This document shows positions 34,703 through 44,624 of a stretch of DNA of 64,000 bases, one piece after another. A program made the position numbers and the translations under genes. The notes under the pieces were generated by a model. That model was not told the origin of the DNA, did not search any database, and saw nothing but the letters and a program-made list of their open reading frames with translations. The number at the start of each line of letters is the position of its first letter. Position 1 is the first letter of the stretch. Origin of the DNA: Phanerochaete sordida (Eukaryota > Basidiomycota > Agaricomycetes > Polyporales > Phanerochaetaceae); the NCBI GenBank assembly GCA_019973155.2, contig BPQB01000004.1, positions 1,116,001 through 1,180,000 of the forward strand. The letters are read 5' to 3'.

Positions 34703-36788
34703 ATGCTCGCTGTCGACCATGGCTCCGACGATGTCAGGGACACCTTGTTCGCTACCGCTGGGTGCGCCGTAGTGAGTGATTCCCATCTTGCCTGCTTTTA
34801 CGAATCTCACCCTGTGTCACGTAGGTCGTGTACCTGGCCTTCAAGCAATGGGAGCCGTGGCGGCTTTCCATCGTGATCCCACTGACAGTATTCCCACCTG
34901 TGGTGCTGTCTCTGCGGCTCGTCGAGAGCCACGGGATGATGAATGCAACGGCCGTGACCTTCACCACATTCTTCTCGATCCTCATGGCCTCAGTGGCATT
35001 CTATCGCCTGTCACCTCTTCACCCACTCGCCAAATTCCACGGGCCCCTGCAATGCAAGCTGACCGGCTTCTGGATGGCGTGGGTGGCCAGCAGAGGAAAG
35101 CGACACGTGTATATTCAGTCGCTGCATGAACGGTACGGCGACTACGTCCGGATAGGTGTGGCCGCCCGATGACCGGATCGCTTTTACGAGCTGAACATGT
35201 ACCCAGGCCCCAATGAAGTTTCCATCAGTGACGGCACCGTCATATCGCTGATCCTCAACTCTCCTGGCTGGCCCAAGGCATCGGGCATGAGCGGACGGGC
35301 TCTGCATCAGGACCCACTGCCTTTGATCTCCCTTCCCGACGATGCTGAACATGCTCGGCGCCGCAGATCATGGAATAGAGCGTTCAGCTCTGCAGCAGTG
35401 AAGGAGTATCAGCCTATCGTCGCGCAACGAGCAACGCAGCTCATCCACGCGCTACAGGAGCAGCAAGGAGTAGTGGACTTAGCGCAGTGGATGAGCTATT
35501 TCACGTACGTCCGATTCTGCGGTGAACCGACTTCGGATCACTCTAATTGACCACGCCTTAGATATGACTTTATGGGAGACATGGCGTGAGAATGCCCGCT
35601 ACATCTGTGGCTGTGCCCTGTTCATATTCTTCGACAGCTTTGGCGGCGGTACTGAAATGCTGCGTGACGGCGACCAAGATGGGCTCTGGGCACTTCTGAA
35701 GGACGGCATGAGGTGGGCGCACAGATCGACCGAGATATCATAAGCTAATGTTCATTCTCGTAGCACGGCCGTTCCTTTCGAGCATGTCCCTTGGCTGTCG
35801 CACTACATCTCGCATTTTCCATCCATGATTCGCAGCCTCACGAAGCTGCGAACGTTGGCGTTTGGAAGATCGCAGACGCGATACAACAAGGGCTCCAACA
35901 CGAGAGACCTCTTCTACTATCTGGTACGTTGCTCAAGCTCAAGAAATGCTGTATCTGACCGAATCACCAGAGCAATGAGGACCGCGCAGACGCAGAGATG
36001 CCGCTAGTGAAAGTGGTCATTTCGGATGCTGTCCTGGCGATCGTTGCGGGTTCAGACACGACGGCCGTGACGTTGGGCAATATATTCTACTACCTCATAT
36101 CGAATCCACAGGCGTACAAGAAGCTGCAGAAGGAGGTCGACAAGCACTATCCGGCGGGGGAGGACGCCCTTAACCCAAAGAATTACTCACATATGCCATA
36201 TCTCGAGGCGGTGATGTGAGTCGATGTCGTCTCCGCCGGGCTTTCCGCAGGCTTATCTTTTTTGTAGCAACGAAGCCATGCGACTATACCCTGCGTTGCC
36301 TAGCGGCAGCATGCGCACGCCGGCGAAAGACACGGGCGGACAGTCAATCGGTCACCAGTAAGTTTGCGGTTTATGTAGCTTCAGGCGGGCTACTTCTAGG
36401 CTGTTTACCAACGTCTTCCTGCTCTAGCTACATACCGGTGGGCACGCAAGTGCGAGTTCATCCCTACACCATACAGCGCGACCCCCGCAACTTCTCACAT
36501 CCTAGTCTATTTTGGCCGGACCGCTGGCTCATTGCGAGTGGACTTCTGTCACACCCAGAGAAGATCGTACACAACTCCGAAGCTCTCATACCCTTCTCGA
36601 CTGGCTCCAGGAACTGCGTCGGGAAGAACCTCGCGCTACTCGAGATGAAAATGGTGACATGCCATATCTTGCAGAGGCTAGAGTTTAGATTTGCCGACGC
36701 ATGGGATCCTCGCCAATGGTCGGAGGACCTCGAAGACGTCTTTGTGTCACGAATGGGTCAGCTGCCTGTCGTAGTACAGGCGCGATGA
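34703..36788 (+). CDS. Cytochrome P450 monooxygenase
   Basis: A multi-exon gene with an N-terminal membrane part (VVYLAFKQWEPWRLSIVIPL, then a second hydrophobic stretch) and the proline-rich hinge SPLHPLAKFHGPLQCKLTGF. The C-helix WNRAFSSAAVKEY, the oxygen-binding I-helix AGSDTTAVT, the K-helix ExxR (NEAMRLYPALPSGS, completed by an intron at about 36217) and the heme loop PFSTGSRNCVGKNLALLEMK with the Cys ligand are all present. It is an ER-anchored class II P450; the substrate is unknown and no tailoring-gene cluster surrounds it. The intron at 35157 must be removed to join RYGDYVRIG to PNEVSISD. CYP family not assigned. Confidence 0.9.
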
Positions 36789-36966
36789 TCGCGAAGACTT
36801 TGATCTATAATACGTATAATAACGAGCTACCGCTTACGCCTCAGGCTGACCGCGTCGCTCGTGGGCGATTGCACACCGTGTAAGCAGTGTCCAATGTCAC
36901 AGCGAGGCTCATTAACACGACGAGCGTACGTACTACGCTGCATAAGACAGAGCAAAAATGCAACTC

Positions 36967-36971
36967 AAAAA
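36967..36971 (-). terminator. Pol III terminator of tRNA-Asp
   Basis: A run of five T on the minus strand starts 4 nt after the tRNA 3' end, as expected for RNA polymerase III. Confidence 0.6.
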
Positions 36972-36974
36972 TTA

Positions 36975-37058
36975 CTCCCTGGCGGGGAGTCGAACCCCGC
37001 TTTCGCGCGCACCGCAACGGATGACAGGCGCGTGTACTAACCGATATACTACCAGGGA
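36975..37058 (-). tRNA. trnD-GUC: tRNA-Asp (GTC) with a short intron
   Basis: On the minus strand the acceptor TCCCTGG pairs with CCAGGGA. The D-arm is GTAT...GTAC and the anticodon stem CGCGC/GCGCG. The loop CTGTCA places anticodon GTC, followed by about 10 extra nt (an intron after position 37). The T-arm is CGGGG TTCGACT CCCCG. An inverted second copy lies 2 kb away with a different intron sequence. Confidence 0.88.
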
Positions 37059-37609
37059 TGACTGATGGGCACCACTGAGCCGTTATAAGCGGTGACCAGC
37101 CCAATATGTTCGCTCTCGGACTCGCAGCCTGAGCTGTACCGACACTTCTCGACAAAACATGCACGCCCTTGCCAAGGTATGTTACCAATCTCTACGGAAA
37201 GGAAAAGTACATTCGTCTATGCCGCGAGCTCGGGGTCTTAACAGACACGTTTTCCTGATGCACTAGTGCTACGGCGATCAGCCTGGAGTCAAATGTGGAC
37301 GCTTTCGTGACAGAAATGCCGGCCTCGTGTGCTTATTGAGTTGTCGCTTCAGCCACTCTCCCTGCTTTATGGTAGCTTGACAACAGTTGCTGATTGCATG
37401 CTTTGACGGCAGGCCACATTGACAAGCGAAGAAGGATACTGTGCCCGCCGCGTGTCTCTGGACATGCGTGGGGCCACTGATGCTTTGGCGCGGCTATTGT
37501 CCACCAAGCCGTGATATAGGCAACCGTATACCGCGCGCTACGGTGTGGACATTGCTCAACTCCCCGCACTCTACTCATCGGAAGACACGCAAGCAGCTTC
37601 TTCTTCTTC
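37059..37609. other. Intergenic, WD40 promoter
   Basis: No open frame with support. The region precedes the single-exon WD40 gene and should contain its promoter. Confidence 0.5.
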
Positions 37610-38818
37610 ATGGCGAACATCTGGTCGCTCGATGACCCTCTATCGGACCCGATGGGTCCTGTGGACAATTTTCGTCAGGACCCAGTATACTACGAGGAAC
37701 CCGAAGAGTTCACGCCACCTCCTCCTCCAGCCGGCTCGCTGATACTCCCAAACAAGGAACCCGCCGCATTTCCTACACTTATCTTCAGACACGGAAGCGT
37801 CGAAGGTGGTGGCACGTATCCCATGGCTCTATTCCCAGACGGACGCCACCTCGCCATCGGCAGCGTCGATACCATCAACATATGGAACTTGGCCTCCGGC
37901 CGACTTGACCGGCGGCTGCGAGGACACCGCAAACCAGTCTATTCGCTGTGCTTTTCCCCAGACGGCACCCGCCTTGTGTCGGGCTCGGCTGACGCCCACA
38001 TCGCCGTCTGGTCCGTCGACACGGATGAAACCGTCCCGCTTCATTACATATCAACTGGACTTTCCGACGAAGTCCTGCACGCCCTTTTCTCGCCCAACGG
38101 CATCACGTTCGCCACAGCGCACAGCTCAGAAACCGTACGCCTCTACAACACGGCATCGGGCGAGCTACTCTACACCTTCGACCACCCCTTCGGCGAGATT
38201 GAGCGCGTCCTCTTCAGTCCCGACGGCCACCATCTGTTCGCGTACGGTCTTTCGGGGGCGTCTATGTGGGACCTCACCGTTCGGCAGGGCACCCGCATGA
38301 ATGGCCTCGTCAACAGCTTCTGGCGAATGGTGATGAGCTCCGACGGACGCTGGATTATCGCAGGCTCCGCGGACGGCTCGTGCCGGATCTGGGAGACGAG
38401 CACCGGCAGCGAGTTCGACCTCCATATGCTGCACGTCGGCTCAGTCGAGGCGCTCGCCCTTTCCCCCGACGGCCGGCGCGTCGCGTCCGGCGCTATCGAT
38501 GGCTCAGTCGTGCTGTGGAACCTCCGCAGCGGCAAGAGGCGCATAGTCTTTCATAAGGACTCCAGAGAGGGCCGCGGAATCTACTCCCTAGCCTTCTCCA
38601 ACTCGAGCGAGGTGCTGGCGGTTGGCGCTCAGGACGGCGGGATCTCGTTGTTGGACGGCAAGAAGGGCACGCTCATTGGGGAGCTGGAAGGTCATTACGG
38701 CAGAATACGTATGCTGTTGTTCACTCCGGACGACAAGACCTTGCTCTCCTACTCCGACGACGGGAATGTCAGGGCCTGGGACTTGACGGTCGTAAAGGAA
38801 GCACTAGAGTCAGACTAG
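37610..38818 (+). CDS. WD40-repeat protein, 402 aa, intronless
   Basis: A single open frame of 402 residues. After an acidic and Pro-rich N-terminus (about 60 residues) come about seven WD repeats. Examples are GRHLAIGSVDTINIWNLASG, GTRLVSGSADAHIAVWSVD, GRWIIAGSADGSCRIWETST and GRRVASGAIDGSVVLWNLRS, each preceded by the usual SPDG turn. This builds one beta-propeller, a scaffold for protein contacts with no enzymatic motif. Absence of introns is unusual in this window and could mean retrocopy origin, though no poly-A trace is seen. It lies between two inverted tRNA-Asp genes. The partner is unknown. Confidence 0.9.
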   Translation: MANIWSLDDPLSDPMGPVDNFRQDPVYYEEPEEFTPPPPPAGSLILPNKEPAAFPTLIFRHGSVEGGGTYPMALFPDGRHLAIGSVDTINIWNLASGRLDRRLRGHRKPVYSLCFSPDGTRLVSGSADAHIAVWSVDTDETVPLHYISTGLSDEVLHALFSPNGITFATAHSSETVRLYNTASGELLYTFDHPFGEIERVLFSPDGHHLFAYGLSGASMWDLTVRQGTRMNGLVNSFWRMVMSSDGRWIIAGSADGSCRIWETSTGSEFDLHMLHVGSVEALALSPDGRRVASGAIDGSVVLWNLRSGKRRIVFHKDSREGRGIYSLAFSNSSEVLAVGAQDGGISLLDGKKGTLIGELEGHYGRIRMLLFTPDDKTLLSYSDDGNVRAWDLTVVKEALESD

Positions 38819-39102
38819 CTTCGTTATGCACCATCCTGCGTACGTAGTCTTCAGACTGTTACTTAGAACGTGTCGTTCGGCACTTCGAGCAATATTACGG
38901 TTCTGGACGATTCCGACTCGTGCCACGGCAGTGAACTAAGCCTTGGTACACTTTAATTAGCCAGGTGTGACTCACCTCACGCAGCATTCTGCTCCCAGAG
39001 ATGTGAAAATACATTTCCATGGTGGTCACAGGGGATGAGAGCCTCCGTGTCGGATCTGGATCGGATGGCTGCGGTGAACAACAGGATGGGGCCCAACACA
39101 AG
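38819..39102. other. Intergenic, 3' flank of WD40 gene
   Basis: Nothing recognisable apart from the flank of the second tRNA gene. Confidence 0.5.
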
Positions 39103-39185
39103 TCCCTGGTAGTATATCGGTTAGTACACGCGCCTGTCATCCATCCGGTGCGCGCGAAAGCGGGGTTCGACTCCCCGCCAGGGAG
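39103..39185 (+). tRNA. trnD-GUC: tRNA-Asp (GTC) with a short intron, second copy
   Basis: The mature parts match the copy at 36975-37058: acceptor TCCCTGG/CCAGGGA, GTC anticodon in CTGTCA, T-loop TTCGACT. The intron after the anticodon is about 9 nt and differs in sequence (TCCATCCGG-like versus TCCGTTGCGG-like). The gene ends 80 nt before the hAT-like element. Confidence 0.88.
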
Positions 39186-39204
39186 TATTCGTCGTCATCG
39201 AGTG

Positions 39205-39209
39205 TTTTT
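39205..39209 (+). terminator. Pol III terminator of tRNA-Asp, second copy
   Basis: The first T5 run downstream of the tRNA lies 20 nt past its 3' end and is followed by a second T-rich run. Confidence 0.5.
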
Positions 39210-39256
39210 AGTTTTATTTTGGTCTCGACCAACGGCGACAAAATATAGCTTGCTTG

Positions 39257-39264
39257 GTCCAGAG
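39257..39264. repeat. Left 8-bp target-site duplication of hAT-like element
   Basis: GTCCAGAG directly precedes the left inverted repeat; the same eight bases directly follow the right one at 40758-40765. Confidence 0.8.
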
Positions 39265-39284
39265 TAAGGCTCCAACCGTATAGT
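39265..39284. repeat. Left terminal inverted repeat of hAT-like element
   Basis: Twenty bases exactly complementary to 40738-40757. Confidence 0.9.
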
Positions 39285-40737
39285 ATACGTGTACGAAATT
39301 TTTGTACACTCACAGTACACGGTACACACACAGTTGTATACAGTATATACACAGTACACATGTGGTTTTCCGGGAAACTCTGCCAAAAGGTCCCAGGACA
39401 CCTCCTATGACCTACAGCATACAAGGTAGCCACGGCTTAGCAGCATCCAAAGCCTTCTGCGTGCCTCACTATCAAGGGTGGGCAGCCGCCAGTCGACCGG
39501 CCGCCGTGCACGACGTCAGATCTGGGCGTTGCGACTCGGTGGCGGCGGGGGGCCGCGAGGCCATCCGAATCTGAGTCCGAAACTCGGACTCGAAGCATGA
39601 GGTCCATGGTATGCGCGGGACACGATGAGCAACGTCGACTGCAATAGGCCGCTCGGGCGCGGTGCTCTGCATCGGCGAGCGCAAGGCGAGCGTCGGTGAA
39701 CGATACCGGCCGCGCGCAGGACCGGGCTCGCCAAATCCACGAAGTAGAGCGCTCGTGCACGACCATAGGCAGAAGGCCTCCTCCACACGCCGAAGCGGGC
39801 GGTGGTAGAACAGTCGTCAGGCTCCGCGCCCGCCACCGCGCGCGATGTCACCCTTGCCGAGTAACCATGAGGGGCGATACGTTTAGGGCCTAGTTCGGGT
39901 TGTTCCCAACCTCACCTGGGTCGCTCGCAAGCTGTCGCGCTCGGGTAACTCGAGCAGCTCGAGACCGTTGATCACGAACTCTGTCGAAGGCAGGGCTTTG
40001 GCAGGACTACGACGGGTGCTTGAGGGAAAAAAAACAGCGTAGCGTCACGGGACCGAAGCAGCGAGGCTCGTGAGGAGGTACGCCTGCAGGCAGGCCGTGT
40101 CGATACACCTGAGGCTCATGAGCTGCACACGAGAAGAGGAATATATGTACGAGTTTCGAGTTGACTCACCATTGAACGCTTGAACATCTTGGCCCTATTC
40201 AAACTCGCCGTCACTATGTCGCCACGTTCGAGACTCGTACAGATCTTGCTGCGAGCGTTCAGAGTTGAATCGTCGAGATTACAACATCTGCTAGAGGTCT
40301 CGACGAAAGTCTAAGATAGTCCACATGCAGGACTATCGTGGCTATATGCACCGGTCCATGGCCTTGTTGATGTCTGGGTGACTATGCATAATGTCACAGA
40401 GGCACAGTCTGAACGCTGACAAGCAAACTCACGGTCCACAGATGGTGGTTCGACGACAACACTTGGGCGTCTCCGACGTTCACGCTGGCGAGCTCGAGGG
40501 CCTCCGGTGATTCGATGAGGTCGAAGCCGCTACTTCGTGCATTGCAACCAGTAACGTCTTTCATACACAATTTCTGTTCCTAATGACAATGATTCAAACG
40601 TTCTAGCTATGCTTGTCTATAAAGTCGCGACAAACTGTGCGTGTACTGTGTAGTATACGGGTAGTCGATGTGTACGGCGATGACCGTACACTCACAGTAC
40701 ACGTATACAATTGTACACGTATACTCACAGTACACTC

Positions 40738-40757
40738 ACTATACGGTTGGAGCCTTA
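40738..40757. repeat. Right terminal inverted repeat of hAT-like element
   Basis: Reverse complement of the left end with no mismatch. It is followed by the duplicate GTCCAGAG. Confidence 0.9.
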
Positions 40758-40765
40758 GTCCAGAG
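40758..40765. repeat. Right 8-bp target-site duplication
   Basis: GTCCAGAG, identical to 39257-39264. Confidence 0.8.
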
Positions 40766-41761
40766 TCCACACTCCAGACTCCAGTACCACATGCTCACAT
40801 GCTTATTTGTGCTTATTCACTTGCAGCATCTGCTCCTAGCTTCAAGTCGGATGTTCTCGAAGTGCCATGATCCTCTCGCGGAGGCGATAGCATGATACGA
40901 GTCTGGAAGACGACGGCTACATAGGATGCTGCTGAGCGAGCGTACCACGATGACGAATGCTGTGGCGAGCCAGAGGAAGACTTTGTGGCGTCCCGTCATC
41001 ACCGGAGTGGTGGTGATCGGCAAGAAGGTTGGAGCAGAGGCGGCCTGACTCAGCATTCCCGCTCATTCCCGTCCATAGCCGGTCGTTCTGCGCAGCCCAG
41101 AGTCCGCGCGAGACTCATGTAGCTTCTGCGCAGTACCGTCTTCTGGGACACTGCATTGGTAAGTTAACAGTTACTTCTGAGGCCATGGGGGACTGGCGCG
41201 CTGCTTACAGTGGCTGGCTTGACACTGGGACGGTGACCACGACCGCCCGATGCTGAGAGGAACAGCTGGGTGCAGTGGTTAGGGTTGCTCCATATAGCAA
41301 ATGCGCGGAACCTCGCGGAAACGCGGCAGAACGATCCTCAGCTTGCGTGCTCCTTCGATGTGGACTCTCCTTATCCCGGGGCCGCCGTCTGCCAGACTGA
41401 CGCGTACTGCAGCTTACTTCGCTATGTTCGGCACAGCTGAGTAACCAAAGGCCCATGTTCCTCGGCTGGGGCCGGCTTTCAATCCGGCAAAGCGCTTTGT
41501 TACTACCCGGTGCGAAGTGCGCATCCCTTGGCTTCACGGCTCAGAAAATTGTGCGAGCCACCCACAAAGACCCACTCATAGCAAGATAAGTGGGACAACA
41601 GTACACCCTCGGGTATGATTCAGCGGCGCCGTGATTTGCGTTTCCGCTGACTCTTTCGTGAATTTTCCAGGGTAGCTCGATGCCCACGTCGGTACCACAT
41701 TCAACATGCGTCATCGAAATGGCAGCAAACCATATTGCCACAGCGACCCGAGGCGCGAAGG
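40766..41761. other. No gene recognised
   Basis: About 1 kb without a supported frame. Intron-like signals near 41160-41210 suggest either untranslated sequence or a decayed gene. Confidence 0.4.
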
Positions 41762-41769
41762 TATAAAAG
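41762..41769 (+). promoter_or_regulatory. TATA box of the SDR reductase gene
   Basis: TATAAAAG lies about 117 nt upstream of the ATG at 41879 and is followed by a pyrimidine-rich leader, as in strongly expressed fungal genes. Confidence 0.65.
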
Positions 41770-41878
41770 CGTCGAGGTCGCTGCGAGACCCATTCAACTC
41801 AGCTCGACAAACATTCGCATTCCTCTTCCGATACCCACCACCTTTCTACCTAATACTAGACTTTCCTCCTGAACCATA

Positions 41879-43014
41879 ATGCCTGCTGTTAACAAGGGCA
41901 AGGTCCTCGTCACCGGCTGCAACGGTTACATTGCCGTATGGGTCGTCAAGTCTCTCCTCGAGGAGGGCTTCGCCGTCCGTGGCACCGTCCGCAGGGAGTC
42001 CGCCATCCCGTACCTGAAGGAGCTCTTCTCGCAATACGGCGACAAGTTCGAGGTCGTCGTCGTTCCTGACATTACTAAGGTGAGTTGCCACTTTGAGCTC
42101 TTTTTTCAGCCTGATACTGACTGCCGCACCAGGAGCATGCCTTCGACGAGGCCGTCAAGGGCGTCGACGCGATCGAGCACACCGCGTCACCCTTCCACTT
42201 TAAGGCATCGCACCCAAGCGAGATGGTCGACCCTGCCGTCGCGGGCACACTATCCGTTCTGAAGAGCGCGCTGCGGCACGGCGCCGCCGTGCGGCGCGTC
42301 GTCGTCACATCCTCGGTCGCGGCCGTGCTCACGCCCGACCCCGAGCACGTGCGCCACTTCAGCGAGGCGGACTGGAACGAGCATTCCGTGCGCGAGATCG
42401 AGAAGGGCTCCGCCGCGAGTCCGGGCGACATGTACCTCGCGAGCAAGACCCTCGCCGAGCGCGCCGCGTGGCAGTTCGTCGCGGAGAATAAGGGCGCCGT
42501 CGGCTTCGACCTCGTCACCATCTGCCCGCCGTACGTCTACGGCCCCTTCCTCCACGAGGTCAAGAACCCCGAGAGCCTGAACACCTCTGCGCTCGAGTTC
42601 TTCAACTCGGTCGTCAAGGGCGACAAGACGAAGGAGCAGCTAACGACTATTAGGTAAGTTCCATGCCCTCACGTGCGCCACGAGCCGCCGCTGACGATCG
42701 CTTTTAGCGGCGCATGGGTCGACGTTCGTGACGTCGCCACCGCACACGTCCGCGCTCTGCAAAAGGAGGCGGCGGGCGGCGAGCGCATCATCACCTCCGC
42801 GGGCTCATGGGTGTGGCAAGACTTCGTGTCCGTCGGGCACAAGCTCGACGCATCGCTGCCCGCAGGCGACGAGTCGTACGACCCGAGCAAGGCGCGCTAC
42901 ATGGCGTTCTTCGACAACTCGAAGAGCAAACGTGTGCTCGACCTCGAGTACCACACGCTCGAGGAGTGCACGGAGGACTCACTCGCGCAGTTCAAGCAGC
43001 TGGGCTGGTATTAG
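41879..43014 (+). CDS. NAD(P)-dependent extended-SDR reductase (dihydroflavonol-reductase/aldehyde-reductase-like)
   Basis: Three exons (41879-42079, 42133-42653, 42708-43014), 342 residues. The Rossmann nucleotide site is near the N-terminus: KVLVTGCNGYIAVWVVKSLL (TGxxGYIA form). The next strand ends GTVRRE, whose basic residues favour NADPH. The catalytic set is Ser in VVVTSSVAAVL and Tyr-x-x-x-Lys in DMYLASKTLAERAAW. ICPPYVYGP and SGAWVDVRDVATAHV are family blocks. Such enzymes reduce aldehydes and ketones, including lignin-derived or methylglyoxal-like compounds, in the cytosol. The exact substrate is not deducible. Codon use is strongly biased to C/G, with a clear TATA box, suggesting high expression. 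Confidence 0.9.
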
Positions 43015-43138
43015 ATACTCCGCACACGCACACGGACTGTGAAAACGACGCATACTAGAAGATACCTGTACACTCGCATTACACTTAGACCTAGACGCAA
43101 TTAATAGACATAGAGAGCAGTACCACATCCGTCATCCT

Positions 43139-43663
43139 TCATAAACTGTCTGTCGGAGCATTGTGGGTTTTATGCTTGCTCATCTTCTGGTCGTATGCTT
43201 TGTTTACCTGACGCTCGGCTGGACGTGATAAGAGCATCTTAGCAGAGATCCGAAGTACTTATGAGGGAAACTCACCTTCGCAGGCGACGACATTACGGTT
43301 TATATTGAAGCCCAACTCATTCATATCCTCTTGCACCATTGCGTCGCCCACGCAAACGCCTCTGTCGTCCTCATCACATCACTGCCACTTGCGAGGGACG
43401 TAGAATCTGATTACTCACAAGACCTTCTTTGCGCCCTCGGGGCCCTCCACAGGCGGACAGTCCTCGAGACGCTCGGCGTCGTAAATCTGCGACGCCTTGT
43501 ACGCCACGGCATTGGCAGCTCCGTCTTGCGTCAGAGCAGGGTAGTCTGGCTCTTCGGCTAACTAGTGCAGATTGAGTAAATGTGCCGCGCTCTGGAAGAT
43601 GGCCAATCGTACCTCCCTCGCCGCTTTATACTGAGGCGTGTTCTTGGGAAACAGCGAGGACAT
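43139..43663 (-). CDS. Small hypothetical protein, 119 aa, four exons
   Basis: No long open frame exists here, but four exons (43663-43613, 43561-43419, 43361-43276, 43218-43139) separated by GT-AG introns of 51, 57 and 57 nt join to exactly 120 codons. The product starts MSSLFPKNTPQYKAARELAE and contains NAVAYKASQIYDAERLEDCP, GVCVGDAMVQEDMNELGFNI and a basic end (NKAYDQKMSKHKTHNAPTDS). No signal peptide or membrane helix is visible; I do not recognise the family. In-frame stops in the unspliced DNA (such as TAG at 43562-43564) fall inside the introns. A TATA box lies about 85 nt upstream. It converges on the reductase gene. Confidence 0.55.
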
Positions 43664-43745
43664 GATAGGCGACAGTGGGATATCAGTTTCCGAGGGGTAT
43701 CAAGGTGACCAGCAAGCACGATCATGGCTGCGGGGTCTGCAGACC

Positions 43746-43752
43746 TTATATA
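43746..43752 (-). promoter_or_regulatory. TATA box of the 119-aa gene
   Basis: TATATAA on the minus strand lies 83-89 nt upstream of the ATG at 43663. Confidence 0.5.
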
Positions 43753-44624
43753 CTGTTTCAGTACACAGGTACGCTGGTGACGTGCTGCGTCGGGTACTGA
43801 GGCGTTGATAGATAGTACCTGGTCGCGGTGGCGCCACATTGCATCTGCAGCCAGTAGCGTAAATGAACGAGAATAGCCCGCGGTGGCGCAGGGAACTTGC
43901 TCCACCGGTCGCTTCCCGGTTCGGCCTTCAGCCCATGAAAGCCTCCGAGCGTCGCATGCGGCTCACTGATCTGATACCCACCTAGCAGATGATAGAGTTC
44001 GACGTAAAGAGCGCCATAGCTTCTCACAAGTGGAAGATACAATCTGGACGACGTCCAAATATCTTCGAAGAGTGCTGTGGCGTCCTGCAGAGCATCACCC
44101 ATTATCTGAGTCGCGACGGTACACGGCTTACCTATAGGCTGACCTCTGGCAGCATTGAACATCTGTACGAAACCGTCGATGAGTACTGGCATATTCGCCT
44201 GCACGTTCGAAGGCCGAGACACGGAGGTTCATGTAAAGGGTGAATGGACGGCTACGCTGGCCTCCGTTGGGATCATATGCCTGGGTAGAGTCCCGCAACT
44301 TGATATTGTGCCAGTTTCCCGCGTCGAAATGCGCCGTGAGATGCTCGTCGACGGGAAAGGGCAGCGGGACGAGCGTGGACTGGTCCGAGAGCGGATACGG
44401 GGTTTGTTGTGGCGTGTTTGGGCGTCCGGGAGTTGCCGGCAGGGGGCGGCTTGTTGGAATGGGATGTTCAAGTTGGTCGCCGCCGCCTGTCCCGTTCACA
44501 AAACAATCGTGGGCCACTCCTCCTTTTCTTCCTTTCTCCCTTCATTTCTTCTCATTTTACGACCACACCCTGCTTATCCTTGATATCCGAGACCGCCCTC
44601 CGAAGGGAGAACGCATTGTCGACC
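43753..44624. other. Divergent intergenic region
   Basis: The region lies between two divergent starts. A minus-strand open stretch (43758-44222) includes some protein-like sequence but lacks a consistent exon chain, so it is not called as a gene. Confidence 0.4.

Larger units (their letters stand above)
39265..40757. mobile_element. Non-autonomous hAT-like DNA transposon, 1,493 bp
   Basis: Perfect 20-bp terminal inverted repeats: TAAGGCTCCAACCGTATAGT at 39265-39284 and its reverse complement at 40738-40757. They are flanked by the 8-bp direct repeat GTCCAGAG. Eight-base duplications and ends of the form YARNG (here TAAGG) are the hallmarks of the hAT superfamily. Subterminal copies of GTACACTCACAGTACAC occur at 39304 and 40686, with a variant near 40719, resembling hAT transposase-binding repeats. 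The interior has only short frames and no transposase or RNase-H-like fold, so it must be mobilised in trans. The exact duplication suggests fairly recent insertion. Confidence 0.82.

Noticed and set aside
41270..41290. Telomere-like TTAGGG
   Set aside because: A single hexamer with no tandem array; chance.
43562..43564. In-frame TAG as evidence of a pseudogene
   Set aside because: It lies at the 3' end of a good 51-nt GT-AG intron; removing the intron restores a frame that continues through three more exons.
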